Below are positions 17,061 to 26,061 of a stretch of DNA of 64,000 nucleotides, piece after piece; position 1 is the first letter of the stretch; each line of letters begins with the position of its first letter. The stretch covers positions 31,494 through 95,493 of the forward strand of contig JBDNCJ010000004.1 of NCBI GenBank assembly GCA_046719715.1. Reading direction: 5' to 3'. The notes under the pieces are model-generated. The model worked only from the letters and a program-made list of their open reading frames with translations. It ran no database searches and was not told the origin of the DNA. The DNA is from JANWWM01 sp046719715. Lineage in GTDB: Bacteria; Bacteroidota; Chlorobiia; Chlorobiales; Thermochlorobacteraceae. A program made the translations under genes and the position numbers.

Positions 17061-19520
17061 TCACATCATCGATTGTGTATCGATGTCGATATCGACTTTG
17101 ACGACGCTTTGCGGAACGCGCTGGCGGAATTGATACTCGACGCCGCGCACAAGTTGCTTTGTGAGCCGCGCGCCGTGTTTTTGCTTGATAAGCAGTTGAT
17201 ATCGAAAATTGTGTTTGAGCTTTGCAAGCACCGCAGGCACAGGTCCGAGCGCTTCAAATTGTTCTTTGTTCAAAACGCCTTCAAGCAACTCGTGAAACAC
17301 TTTTGCCGCACGAGCGACTTCGGATTCCGATTTTCCTGAAAACTCGATTTTCGTTAAACGCACAAACGGCGGATAGCCAACCATCTGCCGAATGTTTTTT
17401 TCATACTCGAAAAAATGCGCGTAATCGTTTTGCAGAACATATCGGAACACGTCGTTTTGAAGGTTCAAAACTTGCAAATACACTTCGCCTTTTTTTTGCG
17501 CTCTGCCTGCTCTGCCCGCCACTTGCAAGAGCAAGGCGTAGAGCCGCTCGCCGGCGCGAAAATCTGGAAGCGACAAGCCGATGTCGGCAAGAATTACGCC
17601 GACGAGCGTTACATTTGGGAAGTCTAAACCTTTTGCCACCATTTGCGTTCCGAGCAAGATGCGCGCCTTGCCTTCTTGAAACTCCCGAAGAAACTTCGCG
17701 TGCGCACCTTTTTTGCCCGTCGTATCTAAATCCATTCGCAAAATTTTTTCGTTGGGAAAAAGCCTTTGAAGTTCTTGCTCGATTTTTTCCGTTCCGCTTG
17801 ATGCATAGCGCAAGTCTTCCGAACTGCACGTCTTGCATTTTTTCGGCGCGGGTTCAATTCTTCCGCAGTAGTGGCAACAGAGATGATTTTCTTTGAGATG
17901 AAAGACGAGCGAGACTTGACAAGCAGGACAAGTGTAAATCGTGCCGCAACTGTTGCATTGCACGCTTCCCGCATAGCCGCGACGATTCTGAAACAAAATC
18001 ACTTGTTCGTTTTTCTCGATGCGTTTTTGAATTTCAAGGTAGAGCGAGTCGGAAATTGAGGGCGAAATTTTTTTTTCTTTTGAAAGCCAAATCAGTTTGA
18101 TGTCAGGCGGGGTTGCGCCGTCGGCGCGATTGGAGAGCGTGAGCAGTTCATACTTGCCCGTCGTCGCGTTGTGATACGATTCAATCGACGGCGTTGCTGA
18201 GCCCAAAAGGCAAACGGCGTTTTCAAACTTGGCGCGCATGATGGCGACGTCGCGGGCGTTGTAGCGCGGCGAGGCGTCGTATTGCTTGTAGGTCGATTCG
18301 TGCTCTTCATCAACGACGATAAGCCCCACATCTTCAAGCGGCGCGAAAATCGCCGAACGTGCGCCGAGTGCGATTTGCGCTTTTCCTTGCTTCAAACTTT
18401 GCCACGCTTCAAACTTTTCGGAATCGTTCATCGCGCTGTGCAGAACGCGAACCTTATCGCCGAAGTGCGCTCGGAATCGCGACGCCGTTTGCGGCGTGAG
18501 TGAAATCTCTGGAACAAGCACAATCGCCGTTCTGCCTTGCTCGAGCGTTTGGCGAATGGCTTCGATGTAAATCCACGTCTTGCCGCTTCCCGTAATGCCG
18601 TGCAGAAGAAAGGTTTTGAATGTATTCGCAATTATCGCGCTCTGCACGCTTGCAATGACCTGTCGCTGTTCGTCGGTGTATTGAATTTGCTTTTGTGCTT
18701 CTACAAAACCATCGGCAAACATCGCCGTTGTTTCAACAACTTCGGTTTCTAAAATTCCTTTCTCCACAAGCGATTTCAGGCTCTTGGGCGTTTCACCGAT
18801 TTCATCAGCGAAAAAATGTCGGCGGCGCAGTGAGAGAATTTTTTCAAAAAGTTGCCGCTGTTTCGCTGAACGTTTGAACAAGGCGAGCCATTCTGTTTGC
18901 TTTTCTTGTGAAATTTCTTGTTGGAAAACAAATCGCGTTTTGAGTTTCGGTTTTCCTTTTTGGACGAAGGTTTTTTTGACTTCAATCAAGCCAATGCGCT
19001 CCAATTCCGACAATGCAAGCCGCAAATGCTTTGAACCCACGCGCCGCTCCAACTGCCTCACCGTCATTTTTTTTTCGCGCGAAAGTGCTTGCATGATGCT
19101 GCGCCGAAGTTCCGTCTTGACGATTTTTTCATCAGGCGCAAGCAGTGAAAATTCGCGCAAGAGGACGGTTTCTTTCGGGCGAATGCGTAGTGCGGCAGGC
19201 AACGCGGCAAGAATGGCTTCAATCGGAAAGGCGATGTAATAATCGGCAATCCACTCGGCAAGGCGCATCAATACAGGCGAAAGCACGGGCTTACCGTCGT
19301 CAAAGACATCGAGAATTTCCCCAAGCGTTGATTCACTTCCCCGCTCCGAAATGGATTTCACAAATCCCAATCGCTCTTTCTTTTTCTCTCCTTTTCCGAA
19401 GGCAACCAACACGCGCGAGCCAGCATCAAGCATTTGTGAAAACTCGCTCGGCACAACGTAGGGATAGGCTTTATCGCTGAACGACTGCTCAACGAGAATG
19501 TGTGCAATTTGTATCGCCAT
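17061..19520 (-). CDS. priA: Primosomal replication helicase PriA
   Basis: An 819-residue 3'-5' helicase that reloads the replisome at collapsed forks. The N-terminal DNA-binding region is followed by Walker A LLHGITGSGKTW, the DEEH box VDEEHESTYKQYD, LLGSATPS, a zinc-binding insert with eight cysteines in pairs (CNSCG, CPAC, CCHYC, CKTC), and C-terminal helicase motifs GTQMVAKGLDFPNV and QVAGRAGRAQKKGEV. The length is typical. It lies 71 bases downstream of the phosphatase gene on the same strand. Confidence 0.93.
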   Translation of the reverse strand: MAIQIAHILVEQSFSDKAYPYVVPSEFSQMLDAGSRVLVAFGKGEKKKERLGFVKSISERGSESTLGEILDVFDDGKPVLSPVLMRLAEWIADYYIAFPIEAILAALPAALRIRPKETVLLREFSLLAPDEKIVKTELRRSIMQALSREKKMTVRQLERRVGSKHLRLALSELERIGLIEVKKTFVQKGKPKLKTRFVFQQEISQEKQTEWLALFKRSAKQRQLFEKILSLRRRHFFADEIGETPKSLKSLVEKGILETEVVETTAMFADGFVEAQKQIQYTDEQRQVIASVQSAIIANTFKTFLLHGITGSGKTWIYIEAIRQTLEQGRTAIVLVPEISLTPQTASRFRAHFGDKVRVLHSAMNDSEKFEAWQSLKQGKAQIALGARSAIFAPLEDVGLIVVDEEHESTYKQYDASPRYNARDVAIMRAKFENAVCLLGSATPSIESYHNATTGKYELLTLSNRADGATPPDIKLIWLSKEKKISPSISDSLYLEIQKRIEKNEQVILFQNRRGYAGSVQCNSCGTIYTCPACQVSLVFHLKENHLCCHYCGRIEPAPKKCKTCSSEDLRYASSGTEKIEQELQRLFPNEKILRMDLDTTGKKGAHAKFLREFQEGKARILLGTQMVAKGLDFPNVTLVGVILADIGLSLPDFRAGERLYALLLQVAGRAGRAQKKGEVYLQVLNLQNDVFRYVLQNDYAHFFEYEKNIRQMVGYPPFVRLTKIEFSGKSESEVARAAKVFHELLEGVLNKEQFEALGPVPAVLAKLKHNFRYQLLIKQKHGARLTKQLVRGVEYQFRQRVPQSVVKVDIDIDTQSMM

Positions 19521-19591
19521 TGAAATTGGTATTCGAGTAGGAAACGAAGCGATGCGCGCTCTATATGACGAGTTGAATCACTGCGCTGATT

Positions 19592-20680
19592 CTATCCACC
19601 GACGACGAGGCTCATCATGGTTATATCGTCGCGTTGCGCTTCCTGTTGTTGATGTGCGGAAAGTTCGGACTCCAACTTCGCTTTCTGCTCATCGGGGCTT
19701 ACAGATGAAATTGATTTAAGCAGTTCTTTAAATCGTTTTGAGCCGAAACTTTCGCGTTGCGGATTGGCTTGGTCGATGTAGCCGTCGGTCGTCAAGTAAA
19801 GCACGGCGCGATGCTTGATGGGAATATCGTGCGCGATAAATTTGCGCTCGGCTTCGCGTTGGCGTCCGCCGATGCTGTATCGGTCGCCTTTGAACTCGCC
19901 GAGTTCGCCGTTCTGAACAAGGTAAAGCGGACGCTTCGCGCCTGAAAACACCAGCCGCTCGCGCTCAATTTTTACCAAACACACGTCCATTCCGTCTTGC
20001 AATTCTACCGACGGATTTTCGCTTTGCCGCAGCGCGTCGCGAATGGCTTTATGAAGTTCCTCCAAAATGATGTTCGGCTCAACGATTTTTTTCTCTATGA
20101 CAATTTGATTGAGAAGCGCGTTGCCAATCATGCTCATGAACGCGCCCGGAACGCCGTGCCCCGTGCAATCGCAGACGGCAACGATTTTCGCATCGCCTAA
20201 ATCATGAAACCAATAGAAATCGCCCGAAACAATATCCTTCGGCTTGTAAATGACAAAATGTTCTGAAAACGATGCCGCAATTTTTTCGCGTGTTGGTAAG
20301 ATGGCTTGTTGGATTTTTTGCGCGTAAGCGATGCTCGAGGTGATGTTGGCGTTCAGTTCGGCGAGTTCGACGTTGCGCAGGCGTTGAATTTCGGCTTCCT
20401 TTTTGGTTTGCTCGACTTGGTGAATGATTTGCAGGTTCTTCGTCTTTTTGTCGGATTCTTCATTGAAGACTTGCCGCTCGATTTCGTGAAATTTCTTGAA
20501 GTGGAAATACGCCTTTTCAATATCTCCGATGCGTTCATATTCTTCGGCGAAGGCTTGATGGGCTTGATAGAGCAAATCCTTTGCGCCGAGTTCTTCGGCG
20601 AGTGCGCGGGCGCGCTCAAAGTAATAAAGCGCCATGTTTTCTTGTTCGGGCGGTTGCGCCGTTGCGGTGGAATCGTTCAT
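19592..20680 (-). CDS. SpoIIE/PP2C-type phosphatase with residual TPR and coiled-coil linker
   Basis: A 362-residue soluble protein. Residues 15-75 hold about one and a half TPR units (ALYYFERARALAEELGAK, GDIEKAYFHFKKFHEIE), then a charged coiled coil containing QRLRNVELAELN (about 75-125). A SpoIIE domain follows: PKDIVSGDFYWF, VCDCTGHGVPGAFMSMIG, DGMDVCLVKI, TDGYIDQ and RDDITMMSL supply the metal-binding aspartates of PP2C. The linker matches that of the TPR histidine kinases here, so the output domain has been exchanged and the TPR array mostly lost. Probably dephosphorylates an anti-sigma-antagonist-like protein; no target is nearby. Confidence 0.85.
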   Translation of the reverse strand: MNDSTATAQPPEQENMALYYFERARALAEELGAKDLLYQAHQAFAEEYERIGDIEKAYFHFKKFHEIERQVFNEESDKKTKNLQIIHQVEQTKKEAEIQRLRNVELAELNANITSSIAYAQKIQQAILPTREKIAASFSEHFVIYKPKDIVSGDFYWFHDLGDAKIVAVCDCTGHGVPGAFMSMIGNALLNQIVIEKKIVEPNIILEELHKAIRDALRQSENPSVELQDGMDVCLVKIERERLVFSGAKRPLYLVQNGELGEFKGDRYSIGGRQREAERKFIAHDIPIKHRAVLYLTTDGYIDQANPQRESFGSKRFKELLKSISSVSPDEQKAKLESELSAHQQQEAQRDDITMMSLVVGG

Positions 20681-20747
20681 ATCGAGTTGAGTTTGCGTTA
20701 GAAGTTGAGCCGAATAATTTACTTCAAAAGCATGCGAAAGGAAAACT

Positions 20748-21368
20748 TCAAACGCCGAGCGTTCGGAAGGTGGCGCGAATGGTTTCCCAATCGAAGCCGC
20801 GCCGCATCAGGAATTGCGAGAGTTTTTGTTTGCGCTTTCGTGCGTCGGGTTCTTTCTGCAACGTTTTGAGTTTTCTTTCGGCGGCTTTCGTGCAGAGTGC
20901 TTCGCTGTTGAGGTCGGTTTCGTTCAGCACGTCGTCGATGGTTTCTTTTGCGATGCCTTTTTGAAAGAGTTTGGATTTGAGGGCGGATTTTCCAATCGGC
21001 GTGCGTTTGAGTTTGTCGCGTACGAGTGCGCCAGCGAATTGAGCGTCGTTGAGCAAGTTCATTTCGTAGAGCCGCACAATGACTTTTTCAATCGTTTCAG
21101 GTGGGAATTTTTTCTTGTGCAATTTATTGCGCACTTCTTTTTCGCTGTGGATTCGGCGGGCGAGCATGGTGAAGGCGGCGGTTTTGGCTTCGTCATAGAT
21201 GGCGGCGTCGCGCCATTGGGCGAGTTGCTCCGCCGTAACGTGGTCGCCTTTTTTAAGCCCCAGCGAGGCGAGCGCATCGAGCGAAAGTCCGAGCGCAAAT
21301 TCTCCATCGACAAAAATTGAAGCACGTGCGGCGCGCTTTTTCTGCGGTTCAATTGAGGTAATCGTCAT
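20748..21368 (-). CDS. recX: Regulatory protein RecX
   Basis: A 206-residue protein with the RecX pattern: three tandem three-helix repeats, including AFTMLARRIHSEKEVRNKL, NLLNDAQFAGALVRDKL, PIGKSALKSKLFQKGI and a C-terminal KLSQFLMRRGFDWETI. RecX binds RecA filaments and limits strand exchange. The ATG at 21368 overlaps the mrdA stop in an ATGA arrangement, so recX is translationally coupled to mrdA; recA is not adjacent. Confidence 0.85.
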   Translation of the reverse strand: MTITSIEPQKKRAARASIFVDGEFALGLSLDALASLGLKKGDHVTAEQLAQWRDAAIYDEAKTAAFTMLARRIHSEKEVRNKLHKKKFPPETIEKVIVRLYEMNLLNDAQFAGALVRDKLKRTPIGKSALKSKLFQKGIAKETIDDVLNETDLNSEALCTKAAERKLKTLQKEPDARKRKQKLSQFLMRRGFDWETIRATFRTLGV

Positions 21369-23170
21369 GGGGCGAGGGCGGTCGTGGCGTGTTGGGCGGC
21401 AACTTGTGGCGCATTTGACGGATATTTTTGGAAGTAGCGTTTGAGCCACTCGCCGGCGATGGGTGCGGCAATCGTTCCGCCGAAGCCGGCATTTTCAACC
21501 AGCACGGCAATCGCGACGGTTGGCTTTTCAAAGGGCGCGAAGCAGATAAACCAAGCGTGGTCTTCGCCGTGCGGATTTTGTGCCGTTCCCGTTTTGCCGG
21601 CGACTTTGACGTCAGGAACGCGCGCTCTCCCGCCCGTTCCATTTTCAACCGCTAAGAGCATTCCGTTTCGAACAAGGTCGAAGGTGGCTTGTGAAATCGG
21701 CAATTTCTCTTGAACGGGCGGGAGTTCTAAAATCGCGCCGCTGTTTTTGTCGCGATACGCGCTGATGAATCTTGGCTGTAAGAGCGTTCCGCTATTGGCG
21801 AGTGTTGCAGCATATCGAACCATTTGAATCGGAGACGCGCCCATTTCTCCTTGACCGATTCCCAAGCTGATGATGTAACCCTCCGTCCAGCCGCGCTTGC
21901 CGTAGAGTTTGTCGAAGTATTCAGGCGAAGGAATCGTTGCCGTTTGTTCATCAGGAATATCGACACCGGTTTTTTGACCAAAGCCGAACATTTTGCCGTA
22001 TTTGGTCCAGCGTTCAAAGCCAATGCGTCGCACGAGGTTGTAGAAGTAAGAGTTGCACGAGACTTGAATGGCGCGCGTCATGTCGACGCTTCCGTGTCCG
22101 CTTCCGCGATGGCATAAAAAATCTTTGTTGCCGAATTTGAAATGCCCCGTGCAGTAAAACGTCGTTGAAGGCGTAGCGATGCTATCTTCCAATGCGGCGA
22201 TGGTGGAAATCATTTTGTAGGTTGAGCCGGGCGGGTATCGTGTCTGAATGGTGCGGTCAAATAAAGGGTTTTTGGGGTCGTTGATAATCGCTTGCCACGC
22301 GCTGGCTTCGGTGAATCCGCCCAGAATGTTGAGGTCGTAATCGGGTTGAGACGTGCAGGCGAGAAGGTCGCCGTTGCGCACGTCCATCGCGACGAACGCG
22401 CCCGATTTTCCGGTTGCGGTCAAAAGGCTTTCGGCGACGCCTTGCAGTTCGGCGTCTATGGTGAGGTATAGGTCGTTTCCGGTTTGGTAGGGTGCATTTT
22501 TCGCACCGCCTTCCCAATCGCCGACGTGTCGCCCCAACGAATTGACGAGCAGATAGCGCGTGCCTTTTGTGCCGCGCAACACGTCTTCGTAATACTTTTC
22601 CAATCCGCGATAGCCGATGATGTCGTCGCGGGCATAAATTTCTTTCGGGACTTTTTCATACATCGCTTTTGAAATCGCTTTGGCGTAGCCGAAAATATGC
22701 GAGCCTCTGACATTGGGAAGGTATTTGCGTTTGGATTCCATTGCAAATCCGACGCCGGGCATGCGCCAAAGATTTTCTTCCAGCCGAGCCAATTGAAGAG
22801 GCGTTAAATCGCGAATGACTTTCGTGGGCGCGAAGCGGTTGTAGGCTCTGCCTTCGGCGATTTTGGCTTCCAACTCCGACTCCGAAACGCCAAGTAGCTG
22901 CGAAAGCAACGGCAGCGATTTTTTATCGAACTCCGACGGCGTGATTTGAAGCGTGTAAAGCGGCTGATTATCCACAACGGCGACGCCGTTACGGTCATAC
23001 ATCACACCGCGCGGCGCGTCAATCGGAATTTTGCGAATTGAATTTTGCGAGGAAACTTCTTTCAGGAAGCCTTGCTCGACGACTTGCAGATAAAATAGAC
23101 GCGCCAAGAGCGTTGTAAAGACAATCGCCAAGAGCGCATAGACCAACGACGTTGAACGTGTTTCTATCAT
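21365..23170 (-). CDS. mrdA: Penicillin-binding protein 2 (rod-shape transpeptidase)
   Basis: A 601-residue class B PBP: an N-terminal membrane anchor (about residues 8-28), a PBP dimerisation domain (about 50-210), and a transpeptidase with SxxK at S316-K319 in PPGSTYKM, SxN at S371-N373 in SCNSYFYN, and KTG at 526-528 in AGKTGTAQ. It crosslinks peptidoglycan during elongation. The frame stays open for about 265 codons upstream, but that stretch is antisense to the PhzF-like gene; MIETRSTSLVYALL is the natural start. recX follows with a 4-base overlap. Direct repeats lie just upstream. Confidence 0.93.
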   Translation of the reverse strand: MIETRSTSLVYALLAIVFTTLLARLFYLQVVEQGFLKEVSSQNSIRKIPIDAPRGVMYDRNGVAVVDNQPLYTLQITPSEFDKKSLPLLSQLLGVSESELEAKIAEGRAYNRFAPTKVIRDLTPLQLARLEENLWRMPGVGFAMESKRKYLPNVRGSHIFGYAKAISKAMYEKVPKEIYARDDIIGYRGLEKYYEDVLRGTKGTRYLLVNSLGRHVGDWEGGAKNAPYQTGNDLYLTIDAELQGVAESLLTATGKSGAFVAMDVRNGDLLACTSQPDYDLNILGGFTEASAWQAIINDPKNPLFDRTIQTRYPPGSTYKMISTIAALEDSIATPSTTFYCTGHFKFGNKDFLCHRGSGHGSVDMTRAIQVSCNSYFYNLVRRIGFERWTKYGKMFGFGQKTGVDIPDEQTATIPSPEYFDKLYGKRGWTEGYIISLGIGQGEMGASPIQMVRYAATLANSGTLLQPRFISAYRDKNSGAILELPPVQEKLPISQATFDLVRNGMLLAVENGTGGRARVPDVKVAGKTGTAQNPHGEDHAWFICFAPFEKPTVAIAVLVENAGFGGTIAAPIAGEWLKRYFQKYPSNAPQVAAQHATTALAP

Positions 23171-23211
23171 TTTCAGCCCTCTTTGCGCGAAATATACAAC
23201 CTTCGCTCCAT

Positions 23212-23256
23212 TGTAGTAACGGTTTGTGTAGTAACGGTTTGTGTAGTAACGGTTTG
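23212..23256. repeat. Three perfect 15-bp tandem repeats upstream of mrdA
   Basis: TGTAGTAACGGTTTG is repeated three times without mismatch (23212-23226, 23227-23241, 23242-23256). On the minus strand the repeats lie about 16-60 bases before a TATATTTC box (23189-23196) that precedes mrdA by about 20 bases; on the plus strand they end 58 bases before the PhzF-like gene. The position and period suggest a multi-copy binding site for a regulator of mrdA, the PhzF-like gene, or both. Confidence 0.75.
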
Positions 23257-23314
23257 TGATACGCTTTTTCAAATAAACATTCCTAAATTTCGCCCCTAAC
23301 TGACATTCAAAAAA

Positions 23315-24226
23315 ATGACCATGAGAACATACACTATCAAACAGGTCGATGCATTTACCGACCGCACTTTCACCGGCAACCCCGCCGCCGTCTTGCTCGA
23401 CGCAAGCGGACTCGGCGACGAGCAAATGCAGCTCATCGCCCGCGAAATGAACCTTTCCGAAACCGCCTTCGTGCTTCCCGCAACCGATAACACGCACGAC
23501 CTTGAACTGCGCTGGCTTACGCCGACGAAGGAAGTCAATCTTTGTGGACACGCCACCATCGCCGCTTTTCACGCCCTTGCTGAGGAAAACCGATTTGGTC
23601 TCGGCGAAACGTCGAACAAACACTTTCGCGTCAAAACTCGAAGCGGCACCTTGCCCGTCTCGGTTGAGCGGCGCGATGATAAAGTGATGGTCAAGTTCGG
23701 CATTCCCGTTCCGACCTTTGAAAAATTTGACGGACAAATCGCAGACCTCTTTAGCACACTTTCCGTTCCGACCGAGCAACTCGACAAATCGCTTCCCGTG
23801 CTGATTTCGTCGACGCGCTATCTTTATTTGCCGTTCATCAATCGCGAGCCGCTGTTGAAAATGTCCCCCGACTTTCAATCGCTCAAACAACTCTCGCTCC
23901 GACGCGGCTTGACGGGCATTTGTGTTTTCACGACCGAAACCAAACATCCAACGAGTGCGGCACATTCACGATTCTTCGCGCCCGCTCTCGGCATCGACGA
24001 AGACCCCGTTACGGGTTCAGCACAAGGCGAACTCGCCTGTTATCTCTACTTGCATAAGCGTATTCCCGATTCCGACGGCACGATTCCCGTTACGCTCGAG
24101 CAAGGCTACGTCATCAATCGCGGCGGTCGTGTGTGGTCGGAACTCGTGGTTAAAAACGGCACGATTGAATCTGTCAGCATCAGCGGCTATGCCATCACGG
24201 TCATGAACGGAACGCTCTTTGTCTAA
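23315..24226 (+). CDS. PhzF family isomerase-like protein
   Basis: A 303-residue protein with the PhzF/diaminopimelate-epimerase-like duplicated fold. Seen: QVDAFTDRTFTGNPAAVLL, catalytic-Glu motif MNLSETAFVLP, RWLTPTKEVNLCGHAT, and in the second half FFAPALGIDEDPVTGSAQGE followed by LEQGYVINRGGRV. Outside phenazine clusters the family's substrates are mostly unknown, and no phenazine genes are present here. It is divergent from mrdA across the 15-bp repeats and is followed by a bidirectional hairpin terminator. Starts at 23315 and 23321 are both possible. Confidence 0.88.
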   Translation: MTMRTYTIKQVDAFTDRTFTGNPAAVLLDASGLGDEQMQLIAREMNLSETAFVLPATDNTHDLELRWLTPTKEVNLCGHATIAAFHALAEENRFGLGETSNKHFRVKTRSGTLPVSVERRDDKVMVKFGIPVPTFEKFDGQIADLFSTLSVPTEQLDKSLPVLISSTRYLYLPFINREPLLKMSPDFQSLKQLSLRRGLTGICVFTTETKHPTSAAHSRFFAPALGIDEDPVTGSAQGELACYLYLHKRIPDSDGTIPVTLEQGYVINRGGRVWSELVVKNGTIESVSISGYAITVMNGTLFV

Positions 24227-24245
24227 GCATTATGCACAAAAACAA

Positions 24246-24277
24246 AAAAGCCTGAACGCTCGCACGCTCAGGCTTTT
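24246..24277. terminator. Bidirectional rho-independent terminator
   Basis: AAAAGCCTGA and TCAGGCTTTT form a perfect 10-bp stem around a 12-base loop, with A-rich and T-rich flanks on either side. It lies between the convergent PhzF-like and DUF4397 genes and can serve both. Confidence 0.85.
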
Positions 24278-24298
24278 GAAATCAATCAATACCCGCCG

Positions 24299-25012
24299 TT
24301 AGGGATTGTTGACGATGATTTGCGCGCCAAGTTCTTGCGCACCCGTTCCACCTAAAAATCCTCTTGCAAAGATGGTGTAAATTTTTCCGGCGTCAAGCGT
24401 GATGTTGGGAAGGCTCAATGCGACGGTTGTTGTTCCAGCGACGCGCACTTCCAAGTTCACGGTGCCCGCATCCACAGGCGTAAAGGCTTGCTGTGCTGCC
24501 GTAATCGTTGTATTGAACGTGCGATTGGTGAATAAGCCTTGTCCCGCAGGCTGACCAACCAGCGAGACATCAACCGCAGGCGCATTCGGAGAAAGATGAA
24601 TGAAACGCACGTGGGCTTTGCCTGCCGCAGGCGCGGTTAAATCGTCGTTTGTGACTAACGCCGTAATTTTACTTACCGAATCAATCGCAAACACTGAATA
24701 GTTTCGGTTTGCTTCGAGTGGAAGGTCTGCATTGATAACGGTTGTTGTTGTGCCCGCCACATTGACTTTCACATTGCGCGTGCCGGCATTCACCGATAAG
24801 TAGCCAGTGTTGTTGGGAAAGGTCAATGGCTGTTGATTGACTTTTTGATTATCAACCAGCAAATCAACGCCGGGCGCATCAGGCGAGGCATGCACAACCA
24901 ATACTCTTGCTTGCGGCGTTGGCGAGGGTGAAGAGGTTGTATCTTCGCTGCAACCCGTGTTGAGTGAAAGTGAAACCGCAGCAACCAAGACCAAAAAGAG
25001 AGAACGTTTCAT
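24299..25012 (-). CDS. DUF4397 domain lipoprotein
   Basis: A 237-residue protein with a lipoprotein signal (lipobox LNTGC, Cys about residue 21), a Ser/Thr/Pro linker, and two tandem DUF4397-type halves. The first begins ARVLVVHASPDAPGVDLLVD (about 36) and the second HVRFIHLSPNAPAVDVSL (about 134), each followed by a GTRNVKVNVAGT- or GTVNLEVRVAGT-like strand. DUF4397 proteins are cell-surface beta-sandwich proteins of unknown function, common in Bacteroidota and actinobacteria. Probably on the outer membrane. Confidence 0.85.
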   Translation of the reverse strand: MKRSLFLVLVAAVSLSLNTGCSEDTTSSPSPTPQARVLVVHASPDAPGVDLLVDNQKVNQQPLTFPNNTGYLSVNAGTRNVKVNVAGTTTTVINADLPLEANRNYSVFAIDSVSKITALVTNDDLTAPAAGKAHVRFIHLSPNAPAVDVSLVGQPAGQGLFTNRTFNTTITAAQQAFTPVDAGTVNLEVRVAGTTTVALSLPNITLDAGKIYTIFARGFLGGTGAQELGAQIIVNNP

Positions 25013-25128
25013 AGATGAATGATTAAATGTTTTAATTTAGAAATGACAATGAACAATGTGCTGTTTTGCAACAACACGCAAGAAAAACGCTTTAAGCACA
25101 GATAAGTTCCGAATTTTCAATTTAGGGT

Positions 25129-26061
25129 ATGAATCGAGCCACATGGTTTGAAAAAGTCCAACAAGGCGACAAACGCGTACTGGCGCGATTGCTTTCACAA
25201 GTGGAAAACGACGATGACACGGTCTCATCTCTTCTTTCCGAATTCTCTACACCGCATTCTCTTGCCTATCGCATTGGCGTTACGGGTCCGCCCGGCGCAG
25301 GCAAAAGCACGCTGACGAATCATCTCGTTAAAGCATATCGCAAAGTGCAAAAGAAAGTCGCCGTCATTGCCGTCGACCCAACAAGTCCATTCACAGGTGG
25401 CGCGCTCTTGGGCGACCGCATTCGAATGAACGATGTGATGCTCGATTCAGGCGTGTTCATTCGTTCAATGGCAACGCGCGGAAGTCTGGGCGGATTGGCA
25501 AAGAAAACGGCGGAAGTCTCGCGCGTTCTCGAAGCGGCTGGCTACGACATTATCATTTTTGAAACCGTCGGCGTTGGACAATCGGAACTCGACATCGTCA
25601 AAGCCGCCGACACCACCGTCGTCGTCCTCGTTCCTGAATCCGGCGACAGCATTCAAGCCATGAAAGCCGGACTGATGGAAATCGCCGACATCTTCGTGAT
25701 GAATAAAGCCGATAGAACCGACAGCGACAAAGCCGTCCAAGCCCTCGAGAGCAGTTTGCAACTGCGCGAGCGCACCGCCGATTCATGGCTCGTGCCGATT
25801 ATCAAAACCGTTGCCTCAAACGGCATTGGCATTTCAGAGTTATTCGCCGCCATTGAAGCCCACGCACACTACTTGCAGTCCAAAGGCTTGCTCCAAAAAA
25901 AGCGTGAAGCCCGCGATAAAGAATTCGTCGAACATCTTGTTGAGGAAAAATGGCGACGCAGTTTTTGGACTCAGGCTCGTCAAGCGTTGCTCACTCAAAA
26001 ACTTTCCGAACACGAATCGCCCTATCGCATTGCTGAACGGTTGCTTTCCACCCATGACTAA
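25129..26061 (+). CDS. meaB: Methylmalonyl-CoA mutase-associated GTPase MeaB (ArgK family)
   Basis: A 310-residue G3E-family GTPase. Walker A GVTGPPGAGKSTLTNHL is near residue 55, then VIAVDPTSPFTGGALLGDRI, RSMATRGSLGGLAKKT, IIFETVGVGQSELD and base-specificity motif NKAD. MeaB protects and reloads the B12-dependent methylmalonyl-CoA mutase. The mutase subunits are not in this window, though cobT and cobS are. The gene overlaps the next small gene by 8 bases, implying translational coupling. Confidence 0.9.
   Translation: MNRATWFEKVQQGDKRVLARLLSQVENDDDTVSSLLSEFSTPHSLAYRIGVTGPPGAGKSTLTNHLVKAYRKVQKKVAVIAVDPTSPFTGGALLGDRIRMNDVMLDSGVFIRSMATRGSLGGLAKKTAEVSRVLEAAGYDIIIFETVGVGQSELDIVKAADTTVVVLVPESGDSIQAMKAGLMEIADIFVMNKADRTDSDKAVQALESSLQLRERTADSWLVPIIKTVASNGIGISELFAAIEAHAHYLQSKGLLQKKREARDKEFVEHLVEEKWRRSFWTQARQALLTQKLSEHESPYRIAERLLSTHD

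Noticed and set aside
23212..23256. Repeats considered as a CRISPR array or plasmid-type iterons
   Set aside because: The copies are directly adjacent without spacers, number only three, and no cas or rep gene is nearby; a regulatory site fits better.
23171..23965. A 265-codon in-frame extension of mrdA containing an NRYYT repeat
   Set aside because: It is antisense to the intact PhzF-like gene, and the amino-acid repeat is only the translation of the 15-bp DNA repeats. The normal PBP2 start is at 23170.
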